Below are positions 34,304 through 43,612 of a stretch of DNA of 64,000 nucleotides, in pieces (the stretch's first letter is position 1; every line of letters begins with the position of its first letter). The notes under the pieces are model-generated. The model saw nothing but the letters and a program-made list of their open reading frames with translations, searched no databases and was not told the DNA's origin. This stretch comes from Streptomyces sp. BV286 (lineage in GTDB: Bacteria > Actinomycetota > Actinomycetes > Streptomycetales > Streptomycetaceae). The DNA lies in assembly GCF_019090165.1 (NCBI RefSeq), contig NZ_JAHRIB010000008.1:1-64000 (forward strand), in the 5' to 3' direction. A program made the position numbers and the translations under genes.

Positions 34304-37300
34304 TCACGACCCCAGGATCGAGGCCAGGAACTCCCCCGTCCACCCCAGCAACTCCCGTCCGACCAACGGCTTGCCGCCGACCCTCGCCGTCTTCGGGCGG
34401 GGCACCAGCACCTGGTGTGCGGCCGGCTTGATGACGGTTCCGGGATACAGCCGCTTGAGCCGCAGCTCCTGCGACTCCCTCAACTCCACCGGCGCGAAGC
34501 GGATGTTGTTCCCCTGGAGGACGATGTCGCCGACACCGCAGGCCCGCGCGAGCATCCGCAGCCCCGCCACCAGCAGCAGGTTCTCCACCGGCTCCGGCAA
34601 CTTGCCGTAGCGGTCGACGAGTTCCTCGCGTACCGCCTTGACGTCCTCCTCGGAGTTCACGGCGGCGATGGACCGGTAGGCCTGCAGGCGCAGCCGCTCG
34701 CCCGGCGCGTAGTCGTGCGGGACGTGCGCGTCGACCGGGAGCTCGATCTTGACCTCCAGCGGCGGCTCCTCCTCGACCCCGCCCTCCATCTGGGCCCGGT
34801 AGTCCGCCACCGCCTCGCCCACCATGCGTACGTACAGGTCGAAGCCGACTCCGGCGATGTGGCCCGACTGCTCGCCGCCCAGCAGGTTTCCGGCTCCGCG
34901 GATCTCCAGGTCCTTCATCGCCACGTACATGCCCGCGCCCATCTCCGTGTGCTGGGCGATGGTCGCGAGACGCTCGTGGGCCGTCTCCGTCAGCGGCTTC
35001 TCCGGCGGGTACAGGAAGTACGCGTAACCCCGCTCCCGTCCGCGGCCCACCCGGCCGCGCAGCTGGTGCAGCTGGGAGAGGCCGAAGTTGTCGCCGCGCT
35101 CGACGATCAGCGTGTTCGCGTTCGAGATGTCGATGCCCGACTCCACGATGGTCGTGGAGACGAGGACGTCGAACTTCTTCTCCCAGAAGTCGACGACGAC
35201 CTGCTCCAGGGCCTGTTCGGACATCTGGCCGTGGGCCGTCGCGATGCGCGCCTCCGGCACGATCTCGCGCAGCCGGGCCGCGGCCCGGTCGATCGACTCG
35301 ACGCGGTTGTGGATGTAGAAGACCTGGCCCTCGCGCAGCAGTTCCCTGCGGACCGCCGCACCGATCTGCTTCTCCTCGTACGGGCCGACGAAGGTCAGGA
35401 CCGGGTGCCGCTCCTCCGGGGGTGTCGTGATCGTCGACATCTCCCTGATTCCGGTCACCGCCATCTCCAGGGTGCGCGGGATCGGGGTCGCGGACATGGT
35501 CAGGACGTCGACGTTCGCGCGGAGCTTCTTCAGCTGCTCCTTGTGCTCGACACCGAAGCGCTGCTCCTCGTCGACGATGACGAGGCCGAGGTCCTTGAAC
35601 TTGGTCTCCGAGGAGAACAGGCGGTGGGTGCCGATGACCACGTCCACCGAGCCCTCCCGCAGGCCCTCCAGGGTCGCCTTCGCCTCGGCGTCGGACTGGA
35701 AGCGCGACAGGGCCCTCACGTTGACCGGGAACTGCGAGTAGCGCTCGCCGAACGTCCCGAAGTGCTGCTGCACCAGCAGGGTGGTGGGCACGAGGACGGC
35801 GACCTGCTTGCCGTCCTGCACCGCCTTGAAGGCGGCGCGGACCGCGATCTCCGTCTTGCCGTAACCGACGTCGCCGCAGATCAGCCGGTCCATCGGGACC
35901 GTCTTCTCCATGTCCTCCTTGACCTCGGCGATGGTCGTGAGCTGGTCGGGCGTCTCCGTGTACGGGAACGCGTCCTCCAGCTCACGCTGCCAGGGCGTGT
36001 CGCCGCCGAAGGCGTGCCCGGGCGCAGCCATCCGGGCGGAGTACAGCTTGATCAGGTCCGCCGCGATCTCCTTGACGGCCTTCTTCGCGCGCGCCTTGGT
36101 CTTCGTCCAGTCGGCGCCGCCGAGGCGGTGGAGCGTCGGGGCCTCGCCGCCCACGTACTTCGTGATCTGTTCCAGCTGGTCGGTCGGGATGTAGAGGCGG
36201 TCGCCGGGCTGGCCGCGCTTGGCCGGTGCGTACTCGACGACGAGGTACTCGCGGGTCGCGCCCTGCACGGTCCGCTGGACCATCTCGATGTAACGGCCGA
36301 CACCGTGCTGCTCGTGGACGATGTAGTCGCCCGTCTCCAGGGTCAGCGGGTCGATGGTCTTGCGGCGGCGGGCCGGCATCCGGGCGCCGTCCTTGCCGGC
36401 GGCCTTCTGCCCGGTGAGGTCGGTCTCGGTCAGCACGGCGAGTCCGAGCGCCGGGTCGACGAACCCGAAGTCGATCGAGCCGCAGGCCACCTGGACGACC
36501 GAGGGGGTCAGCGTGCCGAGGTCCGACTCCAGCCGGGCCGCGATGCCCTCGCCGCCGAGCACTTCGACGGTACGGGCGGCCGGACCGTGCGCCTCGGTGA
36601 CGAAGACCGTGCGCCAGCCCTCCGCGAGCCAGCCCTTGGTGTCGGCGAGGGCCTTCGCGGTGTCCCCGCGGTAGGTCTCTGGCGCGTGCATCCCGAGCTT
36701 CAGCGTGTCCCCCGCCGTGTCACCGGCGAACGTCTCCGCGAGCGCCTCGTCGGCGGCGAACGGCGACACCGACCACCACATCATGTCCAGCTCGCGGGCC
36801 CGCTCCCGGACGTCCGCGATGGACCACAGGGACGCAGCGTCGACGTCGATGGGGGCCTCGCCGCCGCCCGCCGTGGCCGCCCAGGACGCCTGGAGGAACT
36901 CCTGCGAGGTCGCCACCAGGTCCGCGGCGCGCGTGCGCACCCGCTCCGGGTCGCACACGAGGGCCATGGACCCCTTGGGCAGTACGTCGATCAGCAGTTC
37001 CATGTCGTCGACGAGGACCGGCGCGAGGGACTCCATGCCCTCGACCGCGATGCCCTCGGCGATCTTGCCGAGCAGTTCGCCCAGCTCCGGGTGCTCCTCG
37101 GCGAGCCGGGCGGCCCGCTCCCGTACGTCGTCCGTGAGCAGCAGCTCGCGGCAGGGCGGCGCCCACAGCCCGTGCTCGGCGACCTCCAGGGACCGCTGGT
37201 CGGCGACCTTGAAGTAGCGGATCTCCTCGACGTCGTCGCCCCAGAACTCCACGCGCAGCGGGTGCTCCTCGGTGGGCGGGAAGACGTCCAGGATCCCGCC

Positions 37301-37858
37301 CCGTACGGCGAACTCGCCGCGCTTCTCGACCAGCTCCACCCGGGCGTACGCGGCTGCCGCCAGAGCCGACACGATGTCACCGAGGTCGGCGCTCTGGCCG
37401 GTCCGCAGTGCCACCGGCTCCAGGTCTCCCAGGCCCTTGACCTGGGGCTGGAGGACCGACCGCACGGGGGCGACCACCACGGAGACGGGGCCGGTCTCCG
37501 GGTCGTCGGGGCGCGGGTGGGCGAGCCTGCGCAGGACGGCGAGCCTGCGGCCGACGGTGTCGCTGCGCGGGGACAGCCGCTCGTGCGGCAGCGTCTCCCA
37601 GGACGGGTACTCCACGATCGTGTCGGCCGGCAGCAGCGATCGCAGGGCGGCCGCCAGGTCCTCGGCCTCGCGGCCGGTGGCGGTCACCGCGAGCACCGTG
37701 CGGCCCGCCTCCCGGGCCAGTGCCGCGACCGCGAACGGCCTGGCGGCGGGCGGTCCGACCAGGTCGACGTGCATGCGGTTGCCGTCGCCGGCGGCCTTCA
37801 CCGCTTCGGTGAGTGCGGCGTCCTTGACGACGGCGTCGAGCAGACCGTGCAGGCTCAT
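34304..37858 (-). CDS. mfd: Transcription-repair coupling factor
   Basis: This 1184-residue translocase removes RNA polymerase stalled at DNA lesions and recruits UvrA. The N-terminal UvrB-like module is followed by the RNA-polymerase-interacting region (DYIVHEQHGVGRYIEM, which begins the RID), the RecG-like translocase with Walker A GDVGYGKTEIA (K668) and DEEQRFG Walker B, then helicase motifs through QLRGRVGRGRERGYAY. The C-terminal TRCF domain ends the protein. The ATG at 37858 begins MSLHGLLDAVV, the usual Streptomyces start; frame extension beyond it is non-coding. Confidence 0.96.
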   Translation of the reverse strand: MSLHGLLDAVVKDAALTEAVKAAGDGNRMHVDLVGPPAARPFAVAALAREAGRTVLAVTATGREAEDLAAALRSLLPADTIVEYPSWETLPHERLSPRSDTVGRRLAVLRRLAHPRPDDPETGPVSVVVAPVRSVLQPQVKGLGDLEPVALRTGQSADLGDIVSALAAAAYARVELVEKRGEFAVRGGILDVFPPTEEHPLRVEFWGDDVEEIRYFKVADQRSLEVAEHGLWAPPCRELLLTDDVRERAARLAEEHPELGELLGKIAEGIAVEGMESLAPVLVDDMELLIDVLPKGSMALVCDPERVRTRAADLVATSQEFLQASWAATAGGGEAPIDVDAASLWSIADVRERARELDMMWWSVSPFAADEALAETFAGDTAGDTLKLGMHAPETYRGDTAKALADTKGWLAEGWRTVFVTEAHGPAARTVEVLGGEGIAARLESDLGTLTPSVVQVACGSIDFGFVDPALGLAVLTETDLTGQKAAGKDGARMPARRRKTIDPLTLETGDYIVHEQHGVGRYIEMVQRTVQGATREYLVVEYAPAKRGQPGDRLYIPTDQLEQITKYVGGEAPTLHRLGGADWTKTKARAKKAVKEIAADLIKLYSARMAAPGHAFGGDTPWQRELEDAFPYTETPDQLTTIAEVKEDMEKTVPMDRLICGDVGYGKTEIAVRAAFKAVQDGKQVAVLVPTTLLVQQHFGTFGERYSQFPVNVRALSRFQSDAEAKATLEGLREGSVDVVIGTHRLFSSETKFKDLGLVIVDEEQRFGVEHKEQLKKLRANVDVLTMSATPIPRTLEMAVTGIREMSTITTPPEERHPVLTFVGPYEEKQIGAAVRRELLREGQVFYIHNRVESIDRAAARLREIVPEARIATAHGQMSEQALEQVVVDFWEKKFDVLVSTTIVESGIDISNANTLIVERGDNFGLSQLHQLRGRVGRGRERGYAYFLYPPEKPLTETAHERLATIAQHTEMGAGMYVAMKDLEIRGAGNLLGGEQSGHIAGVGFDLYVRMVGEAVADYRAQMEGGVEEEPPLEVKIELPVDAHVPHDYAPGERLRLQAYRSIAAVNSEEDVKAVREELVDRYGKLPEPVENLLLVAGLRMLARACGVGDIVLQGNNIRFAPVELRESQELRLKRLYPGTVIKPAAHQVLVPRPKTARVGGKPLVGRELLGWTGEFLASILGS

Positions 37859-38048
37859 GAAGGGGTTTCCGTCCGAGGATCTGAAGGAGTGGGTGCGGGG
37901 TGGGCGAGGCCGGTGGGCAACGCGAGCCGCCCGACACGTCTGACGGGCCGGGGGTGTCCAGGGTACGACGCCGGGGTCCTCCCCGCCCGCGCCTGTGGAC
38001 AGCGGGGGCTCCCCCTGAACCTCCGCTGCGCGGCTCCCTCGCCCCCGG

Positions 38049-38098
38049 GTCTTCAGGGGCGCGGGGAACTGCGCGACCAGCCCCCACCGGCCCGCAGC
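38049..38098. repeat. Dispersed GC-rich intergenic repeat, best copy
   Basis: TTCAGGGGCGCGGGGAACTG is followed by CGCGACCAGCCCCCACCGG and CCCGCAGCC. This is the most complete copy of the family also seen near 4500, 18705 and 49318. It lies in the 37859-38212 gap, together with a copy-like flank from about 37990 and the ABC terminator. Confidence 0.6.
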
Positions 38099-38107
38099 CG
38101 ACAAACA

Positions 38108-38147
38108 GCCCGGTGCCGGAGAGTCCGCAGACTCTCCGGCACCGGGC
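38108..38147 (-). terminator. Hairpin terminator of the second ABC operon
   Basis: A perfect 18-bp stem (38108-38125 with 38130-38147) closes a four-base loop about 65 bp after the permease stop codon. Confidence 0.78.
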
Positions 38148-38212
38148 TCCCCGTCCCCCGTCCCCCGTCCCACCACGACCCCCGTCCGTGGTGGACGCTC
38201 AGCCGGCGGCAG

Positions 38213-40786
38213 CTACTCCGTCGCGATGGCGTTCAATACGTTCATCCGCCCCGCCCGGAACGCCGGCACCAGCGCGGCGAACAGGCCCACGAAGGCCGAG
38301 CCGATGAAGACCCCGATGATCGTCGGCCAGGGGATGTCGAGGACCTTCAGGCCCTCCAGGGCGAGGAGCTGTTGGGCGGTCGCGCCCCAGCCCATGCCCA
38401 GGCCGAGGCCGAGCAGCGCTCCGAAGAGGGCGATGACGACCGACTCCAGACGGATCATGCGGCGGAGCTGGCGGCGGGAGAGGCCGATGGCGCGCATCAG
38501 GCCGATCTCGCGGGTCCGCTCGACGACCGAGAGGGCCAGGGTGTTCACGACACCCAGGACCGCCACGATGATCGCGAGGGCCAGCAGGCCGTAGACCATG
38601 TTCAGGAGCTGGCCGATCTGGTCCTTGAGCTCCTGCTTGTAGTCGGTCTGGTCACGGACCTGGTACTGCGGGTACGCGTCCAGGGACTTCTTCAGGGCCG
38701 CGTACGCCGTCTCCTCCTGGCCTTCCTTCGCCGTGGCGAACATGATGTCGTTCGGCGGGATCTTGTCGGCCGGGACGTACTGCTTCATCGTGGCGATGCT
38801 CATGTAGCGGGAGCCCTTGTCGATGACCACGTCGTCGTCCGTGATCGCCCCGACCTTCAGCTTCGCGGTCTTTCCGCCCTTGAAGGCGACGGTCATCGTG
38901 TCGCCGACCTTCACGCCGTGCTTCTTGGCGTAGAGGGAGCCGACCGACATCGCGTCCTTGCCGTACGCCGCCGACAGTTCACCGGCGGTCGTCTCGCGGC
39001 GCAGATCGCTCGCGTAGGTCGGGTCGGCGGCCGTGACGTCGCTGTCCTCCGTCTTGCCGTCGGGCGAGGTCAGCTCGGCCTCGATCTGCTTGTAGCTGGT
39101 GACGTGCGCCATGCCCGGTGTCGACTCGATGGCCTTCTGGGCCTGGGGCACGATCCGCTGGTTGCCCTGGACGATGAAGTCCGTACCGACCGACTTGTCG
39201 AGTTCCTCGGTCGCCGAGGCCACCATCGAGGAGCCGACCACGGAGAGGCAGGCGACCAGCGCGAGGCCGATCATGAGGGCCGCTCCGGTGGCGCCGGTGC
39301 GCCGCGGGTTGCGCAGTGCGTTCCGTTCGGCGAGGCGCCCGACGGGACCGAAGCCCCGCAGCAGGACCGCGCTGAGGGTCCGGACGACGCCGCCCGCGAG
39401 CAGCGGGCCGATGATGACGAACCCGATCAGCGTGAGCACCACACCGGCGCCCAGCATCATCGAGCCGTCGCTCGCCTTGTCCGCGCCCGCCGCCGTGAGG
39501 AGGGCGGCGGCGCCGGCACCGGTGAGGAGGAGGCCGATGGTGCCCCGGATCCAGCCGGCCCTGCCGTCGGCCGGTGTCCCGGCGTCGCGCAGTGCGGCCA
39601 TCGGGGAGACCTTGCCCGCGCGGCGGGCGGGGAGGTAGGCGGCGAGGACGGTGACGACGATGCCGAGGACCAGGCCGACGACGGGGGTCATGGTCTTCAC
39701 GGTCAGGTCGGCCGTGGAGAGGTTCATGCCCATGCCCGACATGAGCTTCATCAGGCCGATCGCGATGCCGACGCCCGCGGCGACCCCGAGGACGGAGCCG
39801 ACGACGCCGAGGAACAGGGCCTCGACGAGCACGGACCGGTTGACCTGCTTGCGGGACGAGCCGATGGCCCTCATCAGGCCGATCTCGCGGGTGCGCTGGG
39901 CGACCAGCATCGAGAAGGTGTTGATGATCAGGAAGATGCCGACGAGGAAGGCGATCCCGGCGAAGCCGAGCATGGCGTACTTGATGACGTTCATGAACTC
40001 GCCGATGCCCTCGCGGTTCTCGTCCGAGAGCTCCTCCTGCGTCTGGACCTTGAGCGCCTCGTCGGATCCCGTGAGGACCGTGGAGACGTTCCGCTTGAGC
40101 TGGGTGTCCGTCACACCGGCGGCCGCCGTGACGTTGATCTGCGTGAACCGGCCGGTGGCGCCGAGCAGTTCGCGCTGCGCGGTGGCGGTGTCGTAGTAGA
40201 CGACGGCGGCACCGGGGTTGGTCACCTTGAAGGTGGCGATGCCGACGATCTTCGCCTTGAAGTCACCGGTGACGGCGATGGTGCGCAGCTCGTCACCCAT
40301 CTTGAGGTGGTGCTTGTCCGCGGTGTCGGCGTCGACCATCACCTCGGTGGGCCCGCGCGGGGCGTGCCCGGAGGTGATCTCCATCGAACGCAGGTCGTTC
40401 TTCGTCCAGTTGCCCGCGATCGTCGGGGCCCCGGTGGTGGATCCCATGTTCTTGTTGTCGCTGTTGACGACGGTCACGTTCAGCGAACTGACCGCGCCCT
40501 CGGCGGACTTGACGCCGTCCGCCTTCTGCGTGCGGTCGATGACCGAGGCGGGCAGCGACTCCGGCTTGCCGTTCTGCGGATCTTCGTTGTTCGAGGCGGC
40601 CTTCGGGGTGACCGTGACGTCGGAGGAGGTCGTGGCGAAGAGCTTGTCGAAGGTCGTGTTCATGGTGTCGGTGAAGACGAGCGTGCCGCACACGAACGCC
40701 ACCGACAGCATGACCGCCACGGCCGACAGGGCCATGCGTCCCTTGTGCGCGAAGAAGTTGCGCCGCGAGGTCTTGAAGACGGTCAT
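38213..40786 (-). CDS. FtsX/MacB-family ABC permease
   Basis: This 857-residue permease has the duplicated FtsX layout: an N-terminal helix (about 15-35), a large extracytoplasmic domain to about 265, three helices around 280-400, two or more central helices (about 425-480), a second extracytoplasmic domain and three C-terminal helices. Coupling motifs REIGLMRAIGSSRKQV and REIGLMRAIGLSRRQL are nearly identical to each other, showing the internal duplication. Its ATG overlaps the ATPase stop codon by four bases. It is paralogous to the permease at 11750-14272. Cargo unknown. Confidence 0.9.
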   Translation of the reverse strand: MTVFKTSRRNFFAHKGRMALSAVAVMLSVAFVCGTLVFTDTMNTTFDKLFATTSSDVTVTPKAASNNEDPQNGKPESLPASVIDRTQKADGVKSAEGAVSSLNVTVVNSDNKNMGSTTGAPTIAGNWTKNDLRSMEITSGHAPRGPTEVMVDADTADKHHLKMGDELRTIAVTGDFKAKIVGIATFKVTNPGAAVVYYDTATAQRELLGATGRFTQINVTAAAGVTDTQLKRNVSTVLTGSDEALKVQTQEELSDENREGIGEFMNVIKYAMLGFAGIAFLVGIFLIINTFSMLVAQRTREIGLMRAIGSSRKQVNRSVLVEALFLGVVGSVLGVAAGVGIAIGLMKLMSGMGMNLSTADLTVKTMTPVVGLVLGIVVTVLAAYLPARRAGKVSPMAALRDAGTPADGRAGWIRGTIGLLLTGAGAAALLTAAGADKASDGSMMLGAGVVLTLIGFVIIGPLLAGGVVRTLSAVLLRGFGPVGRLAERNALRNPRRTGATGAALMIGLALVACLSVVGSSMVASATEELDKSVGTDFIVQGNQRIVPQAQKAIESTPGMAHVTSYKQIEAELTSPDGKTEDSDVTAADPTYASDLRRETTAGELSAAYGKDAMSVGSLYAKKHGVKVGDTMTVAFKGGKTAKLKVGAITDDDVVIDKGSRYMSIATMKQYVPADKIPPNDIMFATAKEGQEETAYAALKKSLDAYPQYQVRDQTDYKQELKDQIGQLLNMVYGLLALAIIVAVLGVVNTLALSVVERTREIGLMRAIGLSRRQLRRMIRLESVVIALFGALLGLGLGMGWGATAQQLLALEGLKVLDIPWPTIIGVFIGSAFVGLFAALVPAFRAGRMNVLNAIATE

Positions 40787-41571
40787 GACGTACGCCCCCG
40801 GGCGTCGAAGTCCTTCATGCGGTCGAGGACGGCGTCGGCCGTCGGCCGGAGCATCTCGTCGACGATCCGTCCGTCGGCCAGGTACAGCACGCGGTCCGCG
40901 TACGAGGCGGCGACCGGGTCGTGCGTCACCATCACGATGGTCTGGCCGAGCTCGGTGACCGAGCGGCGCAGGAAGCCCAGCACCTCGGCGCCGGCTCGGG
41001 AGTCGAGGTTTCCGGTCGGCTCGTCACCGAAGATGATCTCGGGGCGGGCGGCGAGGGCGCGGGCCACGGCCACGCGCTGCTGCTGGCCGCCGGAGAGCTG
41101 GTTCGGCCGGTGCTTCAGGCGGTCGGCGAGCCCGACGGTCTCGACGACCTGGGCCAGCCACGCCTTGTCCGGCTTGCGCCCCGCGATGTCCATCGGGAGC
41201 GTGATGTTCTCCAGCGCGTTCAGCGTCGGCAGCAGGTTGAACGCCTGGAATATGAAGCCGATCCGGTCCCGGCGCAGCTGCGTGAGCTTCTTGTCCTTGA
41301 GGCCGGTGATCTCGGTCTCGTCCAGGTGGATCCGCCCGGAGGAGACCGTGTCGAGGCCGGCGAGGCAGTGCATCAGGGTGGACTTGCCGGACCCGGAGGG
41401 TCCCATGATCGCGGTGAACTGGCCCCGCGCGATGTCCACGTCGACATGGTCCAGGGCGACGACGCGGGTCTCACCGGAGCCGTACGCCTTCACGACCTGC
41501 CGTGCCCGTGCGGCAACGGCCGTACGCTCTCCAGTGCCCCCGTGCCTGGGAATGGTTACAGCCGATGTCAC
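40783..41571 (-). CDS. ABC transporter ATP-binding protein (MacB/LolD type)
   Basis: This 262-residue ATPase has Walker A GPSGSGKST, signature LSGGQQQRVAVARAL, Walker B IIFGDEPTGNLDS and switch VTHDP, all identical or nearly so to the ATPase at 10913. The last 35 residues (GRIVDEMLRPTADAVLDRMKDFD) are also almost the same in both, suggesting recent duplication or strong constraint. GTG start with TAGGAG upstream. It forms a translationally coupled operon with the FtsX-type permease. A 7-bp inverted repeat lies just before the start. Confidence 0.92.
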   Translation of the reverse strand: MTSAVTIPRHGGTGERTAVAARARQVVKAYGSGETRVVALDHVDVDIARGQFTAIMGPSGSGKSTLMHCLAGLDTVSSGRIHLDETEITGLKDKKLTQLRRDRIGFIFQAFNLLPTLNALENITLPMDIAGRKPDKAWLAQVVETVGLADRLKHRPNQLSGGQQQRVAVARALAARPEIIFGDEPTGNLDSRAGAEVLGFLRRSVTELGQTIVMVTHDPVAASYADRVLYLADGRIVDEMLRPTADAVLDRMKDFDARGRTS

Positions 41572-41589
41572 GGTATGTCTCCTAAGTCG

Positions 41590-41609
41590 GTCACTGAAAA
41601 GACAGTGAC
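41590..41609. promoter_or_regulatory. Inverted repeat before the second ABC operon
   Basis: GTCACTG and CAGTGAC, separated by AAAAGA, form a perfect 7-bp inverted repeat ending 18 bp upstream of the ATPase start. This position fits an operator or a leader hairpin. Confidence 0.4.
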
Positions 41610-41912
41610 GGTCTGCGGTTGCCTGCGTCGGGCGGTCGTGCCGTGCGATTACGTCGTGCGGCCGAGCTGTACAGCCGTGCGGTGCGGTCGTGCCGTTCGG
41701 TGATGACCACAAGTCTCGTGGCCGAGGGCTGCCCCCGCGCTGGTGCTCAGCGCAGTCTTCTGCTGGGGAAAACCCCACCCCCGAAGGTGCGGGACACCGC
41801 CCTCAGCGGCATAAAGCCAGGTTAAGGACGGCCCAGGCGCCTTCTCGTCCTCCGGCGGTACGAACCCTCCCCGAGCCGTAGTACGGAGGTCCCCCTAGGG
41901 GCTGTCCACCCC

Positions 41913-41946
41913 ACGGTGGAGGCCCTCTCAGGGGCACCTCCACCGT
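41913..41946. promoter_or_regulatory. 10-bp inverted repeat upstream of the efflux gene
   Basis: ACGGTGGAGG and CCTCCACCGT are perfect 10-base arms separated by 14 bases. The site lies 120-155 bp upstream of the MFS gene and could be a TetR- or MarR-type operator. The rest of the 41572-42067 gap holds no gene I can support. Confidence 0.4.
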
Positions 41947-42067
41947 TGAGTCCAGTCAGCGTCCACCCTCCCCCGACGTGAGGCTCAAGTGGGAGAGTGT
42001 CCACCGGCAGATAGATGCAAGGGGAACGAATCAGGTCCCGGGCCCGGGACACAGGGGGAGGCATCCG

Positions 42068-43588
42068 GTGGACGGCACGACACCCGGGATACGGAAGGCG
42101 ACGGCGGACCGCTCCCGGACCCCTCGTGGACGCCGGGCCGTCGTCGCCTCCCTCATGCTCTGCATGGGACTGGCCGCGCTCGACTCCACGATCGTCTCGA
42201 CGGCCGTCCCGCAGATCGTCGGCGACCTCGGCGGCTTCTCCGTCTTCTCGTGGCTGTTCTCCGGCTACCTGCTCGCCGTGACGGTCACGCTGCCCGTGTA
42301 CGGCAAGCTCTCCGACACCTTCGGCCGCAAGCCGGTGCTCATCGCCGGCTCGATCCTCTTCCTCGTCGGGTCCCTGCTCTGCGCGCTCGCCTGGAACATG
42401 GCCGCGCTGATCGCGTTCCGTGTCGTCCAGGGTCTCGGCGGCGGCGCCCTCCAGGGCACGGTCCAGACACTCGCCGCCGACCTCTATCCGCTGGAGCAAC
42501 GCCCCAGGATCCAGGCCAGGTTGTCCACGGTGTGGGCCGTGTCGGCGGTCGCGGGGCCGGCGCTCGGCGGAGTGATCGCCGCATACGCCGACTGGCGCTG
42601 GATCTTCCTCATCAACCTGCCGCTCGGCGCGGTCGCGCTCTGGCTCCTGGTCCGCCACCTCCACGAACCCCGGCGCGAACGCGACCGCGGGACCGGCGGG
42701 CGCCACCGCGTCGACTGGGCGGGCGCGCTCACGGTGTTCGCCTGCGGCGGCGTACTCCTCATGGCCCTGGTGCAGGGAGGGGTGGCCTGGCCGTGGTTCT
42801 CACTCCCCTCAACAGCCCTGTTCGGTACGGGACTTGCCCTGGTCGGCGCTCTCGTCGCCATCGAACGCCGGGCCGCCGAACCGATCATCCCCGGCTGGGT
42901 CTGGCGGCGCCGCACCATCGCCGCCGTGAACCTGGCACTCGGCGCCCTGGGCCTGCTGATGGTCGCGCCGACGGTCTTCCTCCCGATGTACGCGCAGTCG
43001 GTGCTCGGCCTGGCTCCGACGGCCGCGGGCTTCGTGCTGTCGGTCTGGACGCTGAGCTGGCCGGTGTCCGCCGCCCTCAGCCAGCACGTCTACCGCCGCA
43101 TCGGCTTCCGCAACACCGCGATGCTCGGCATCGGCGCGGCCACGCTCGTCCTGCTCGCCTTCCCCTTCCTCCCCTATCCCGGCGAGGCCTGGCAGCCCAC
43201 GGTTCTGATGCTCCTGCTCGGCGCGGCGCTCGGCCTCTTCCAGCTCCCCCTGATCGTCGGCGTCCAGTCGACCGTGGGCTGGTCCGAACGCGGCACGGCC
43301 ACGGCCTCCGTCCTCTTCTGCCGCCAGACCGGCCAGACGCTCGGCGCCGCCCTCTTCGGCGCGGTCGCCAACTCGGTGCTGGCCGCCCGGCTCGGCGGTG
43401 CGGGCGACCTGGACTCGGTGACCCGGGCCCTCGACTCCGGCACCGCCGGCGAACACGTGCGCCGCGCGGTCGCCGACGCCGTGCACTCCGTCTACTTCGG
43501 CGCGGCCTGCGCGGCCGGACTCGCCTTCCTGGTCCTGCTGTTGCTCGCACCACGCCGTTTCCCGGTGCTCAAGAACCCCGAGGACTGA
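42068..43588 (+). CDS. MFS drug-efflux transporter (DHA2/EmrB-QacA family)
   Basis: This 506-residue protein has about 14 hydrophobic segments. The DHA2 landmarks are LDSTIVSTAVPQIVGDLGG in the first helix, the loop KLSDTFGRKP (motif A) and a motif-C-like run WAVSAVAGPALGG in the fifth helix. It would export drugs or dyes using the proton gradient. The GTG at 42068, six bases after GGAGG, is preferred over an upstream GTG at 41978 that would add 30 polar residues. It precedes the secreted glycoside hydrolase gene by 24 bp, so the two are probably cotranscribed. Confidence 0.9.
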   Translation: MDGTTPGIRKATADRSRTPRGRRAVVASLMLCMGLAALDSTIVSTAVPQIVGDLGGFSVFSWLFSGYLLAVTVTLPVYGKLSDTFGRKPVLIAGSILFLVGSLLCALAWNMAALIAFRVVQGLGGGALQGTVQTLAADLYPLEQRPRIQARLSTVWAVSAVAGPALGGVIAAYADWRWIFLINLPLGAVALWLLVRHLHEPRRERDRGTGGRHRVDWAGALTVFACGGVLLMALVQGGVAWPWFSLPSTALFGTGLALVGALVAIERRAAEPIIPGWVWRRRTIAAVNLALGALGLLMVAPTVFLPMYAQSVLGLAPTAAGFVLSVWTLSWPVSAALSQHVYRRIGFRNTAMLGIGAATLVLLAFPFLPYPGEAWQPTVLMLLLGAALGLFQLPLIVGVQSTVGWSERGTATASVLFCRQTGQTLGAALFGAVANSVLAARLGGAGDLDSVTRALDSGTAGEHVRRAVADAVHSVYFGAACAAGLAFLVLLLLAPRRFPVLKNPED

Positions 43589-43612
43589 CCCCGAAGGGAC
43601 ATCCCGGACACC

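Noticed and set aside
33755..41608. A plus-strand open frame of over 2600 codons
   Set aside because: It runs antisense to mfd and the second ABC operon. Its codons mirror the third-position GC bias of those genes, and it has no ribosome site or recognisable domain.
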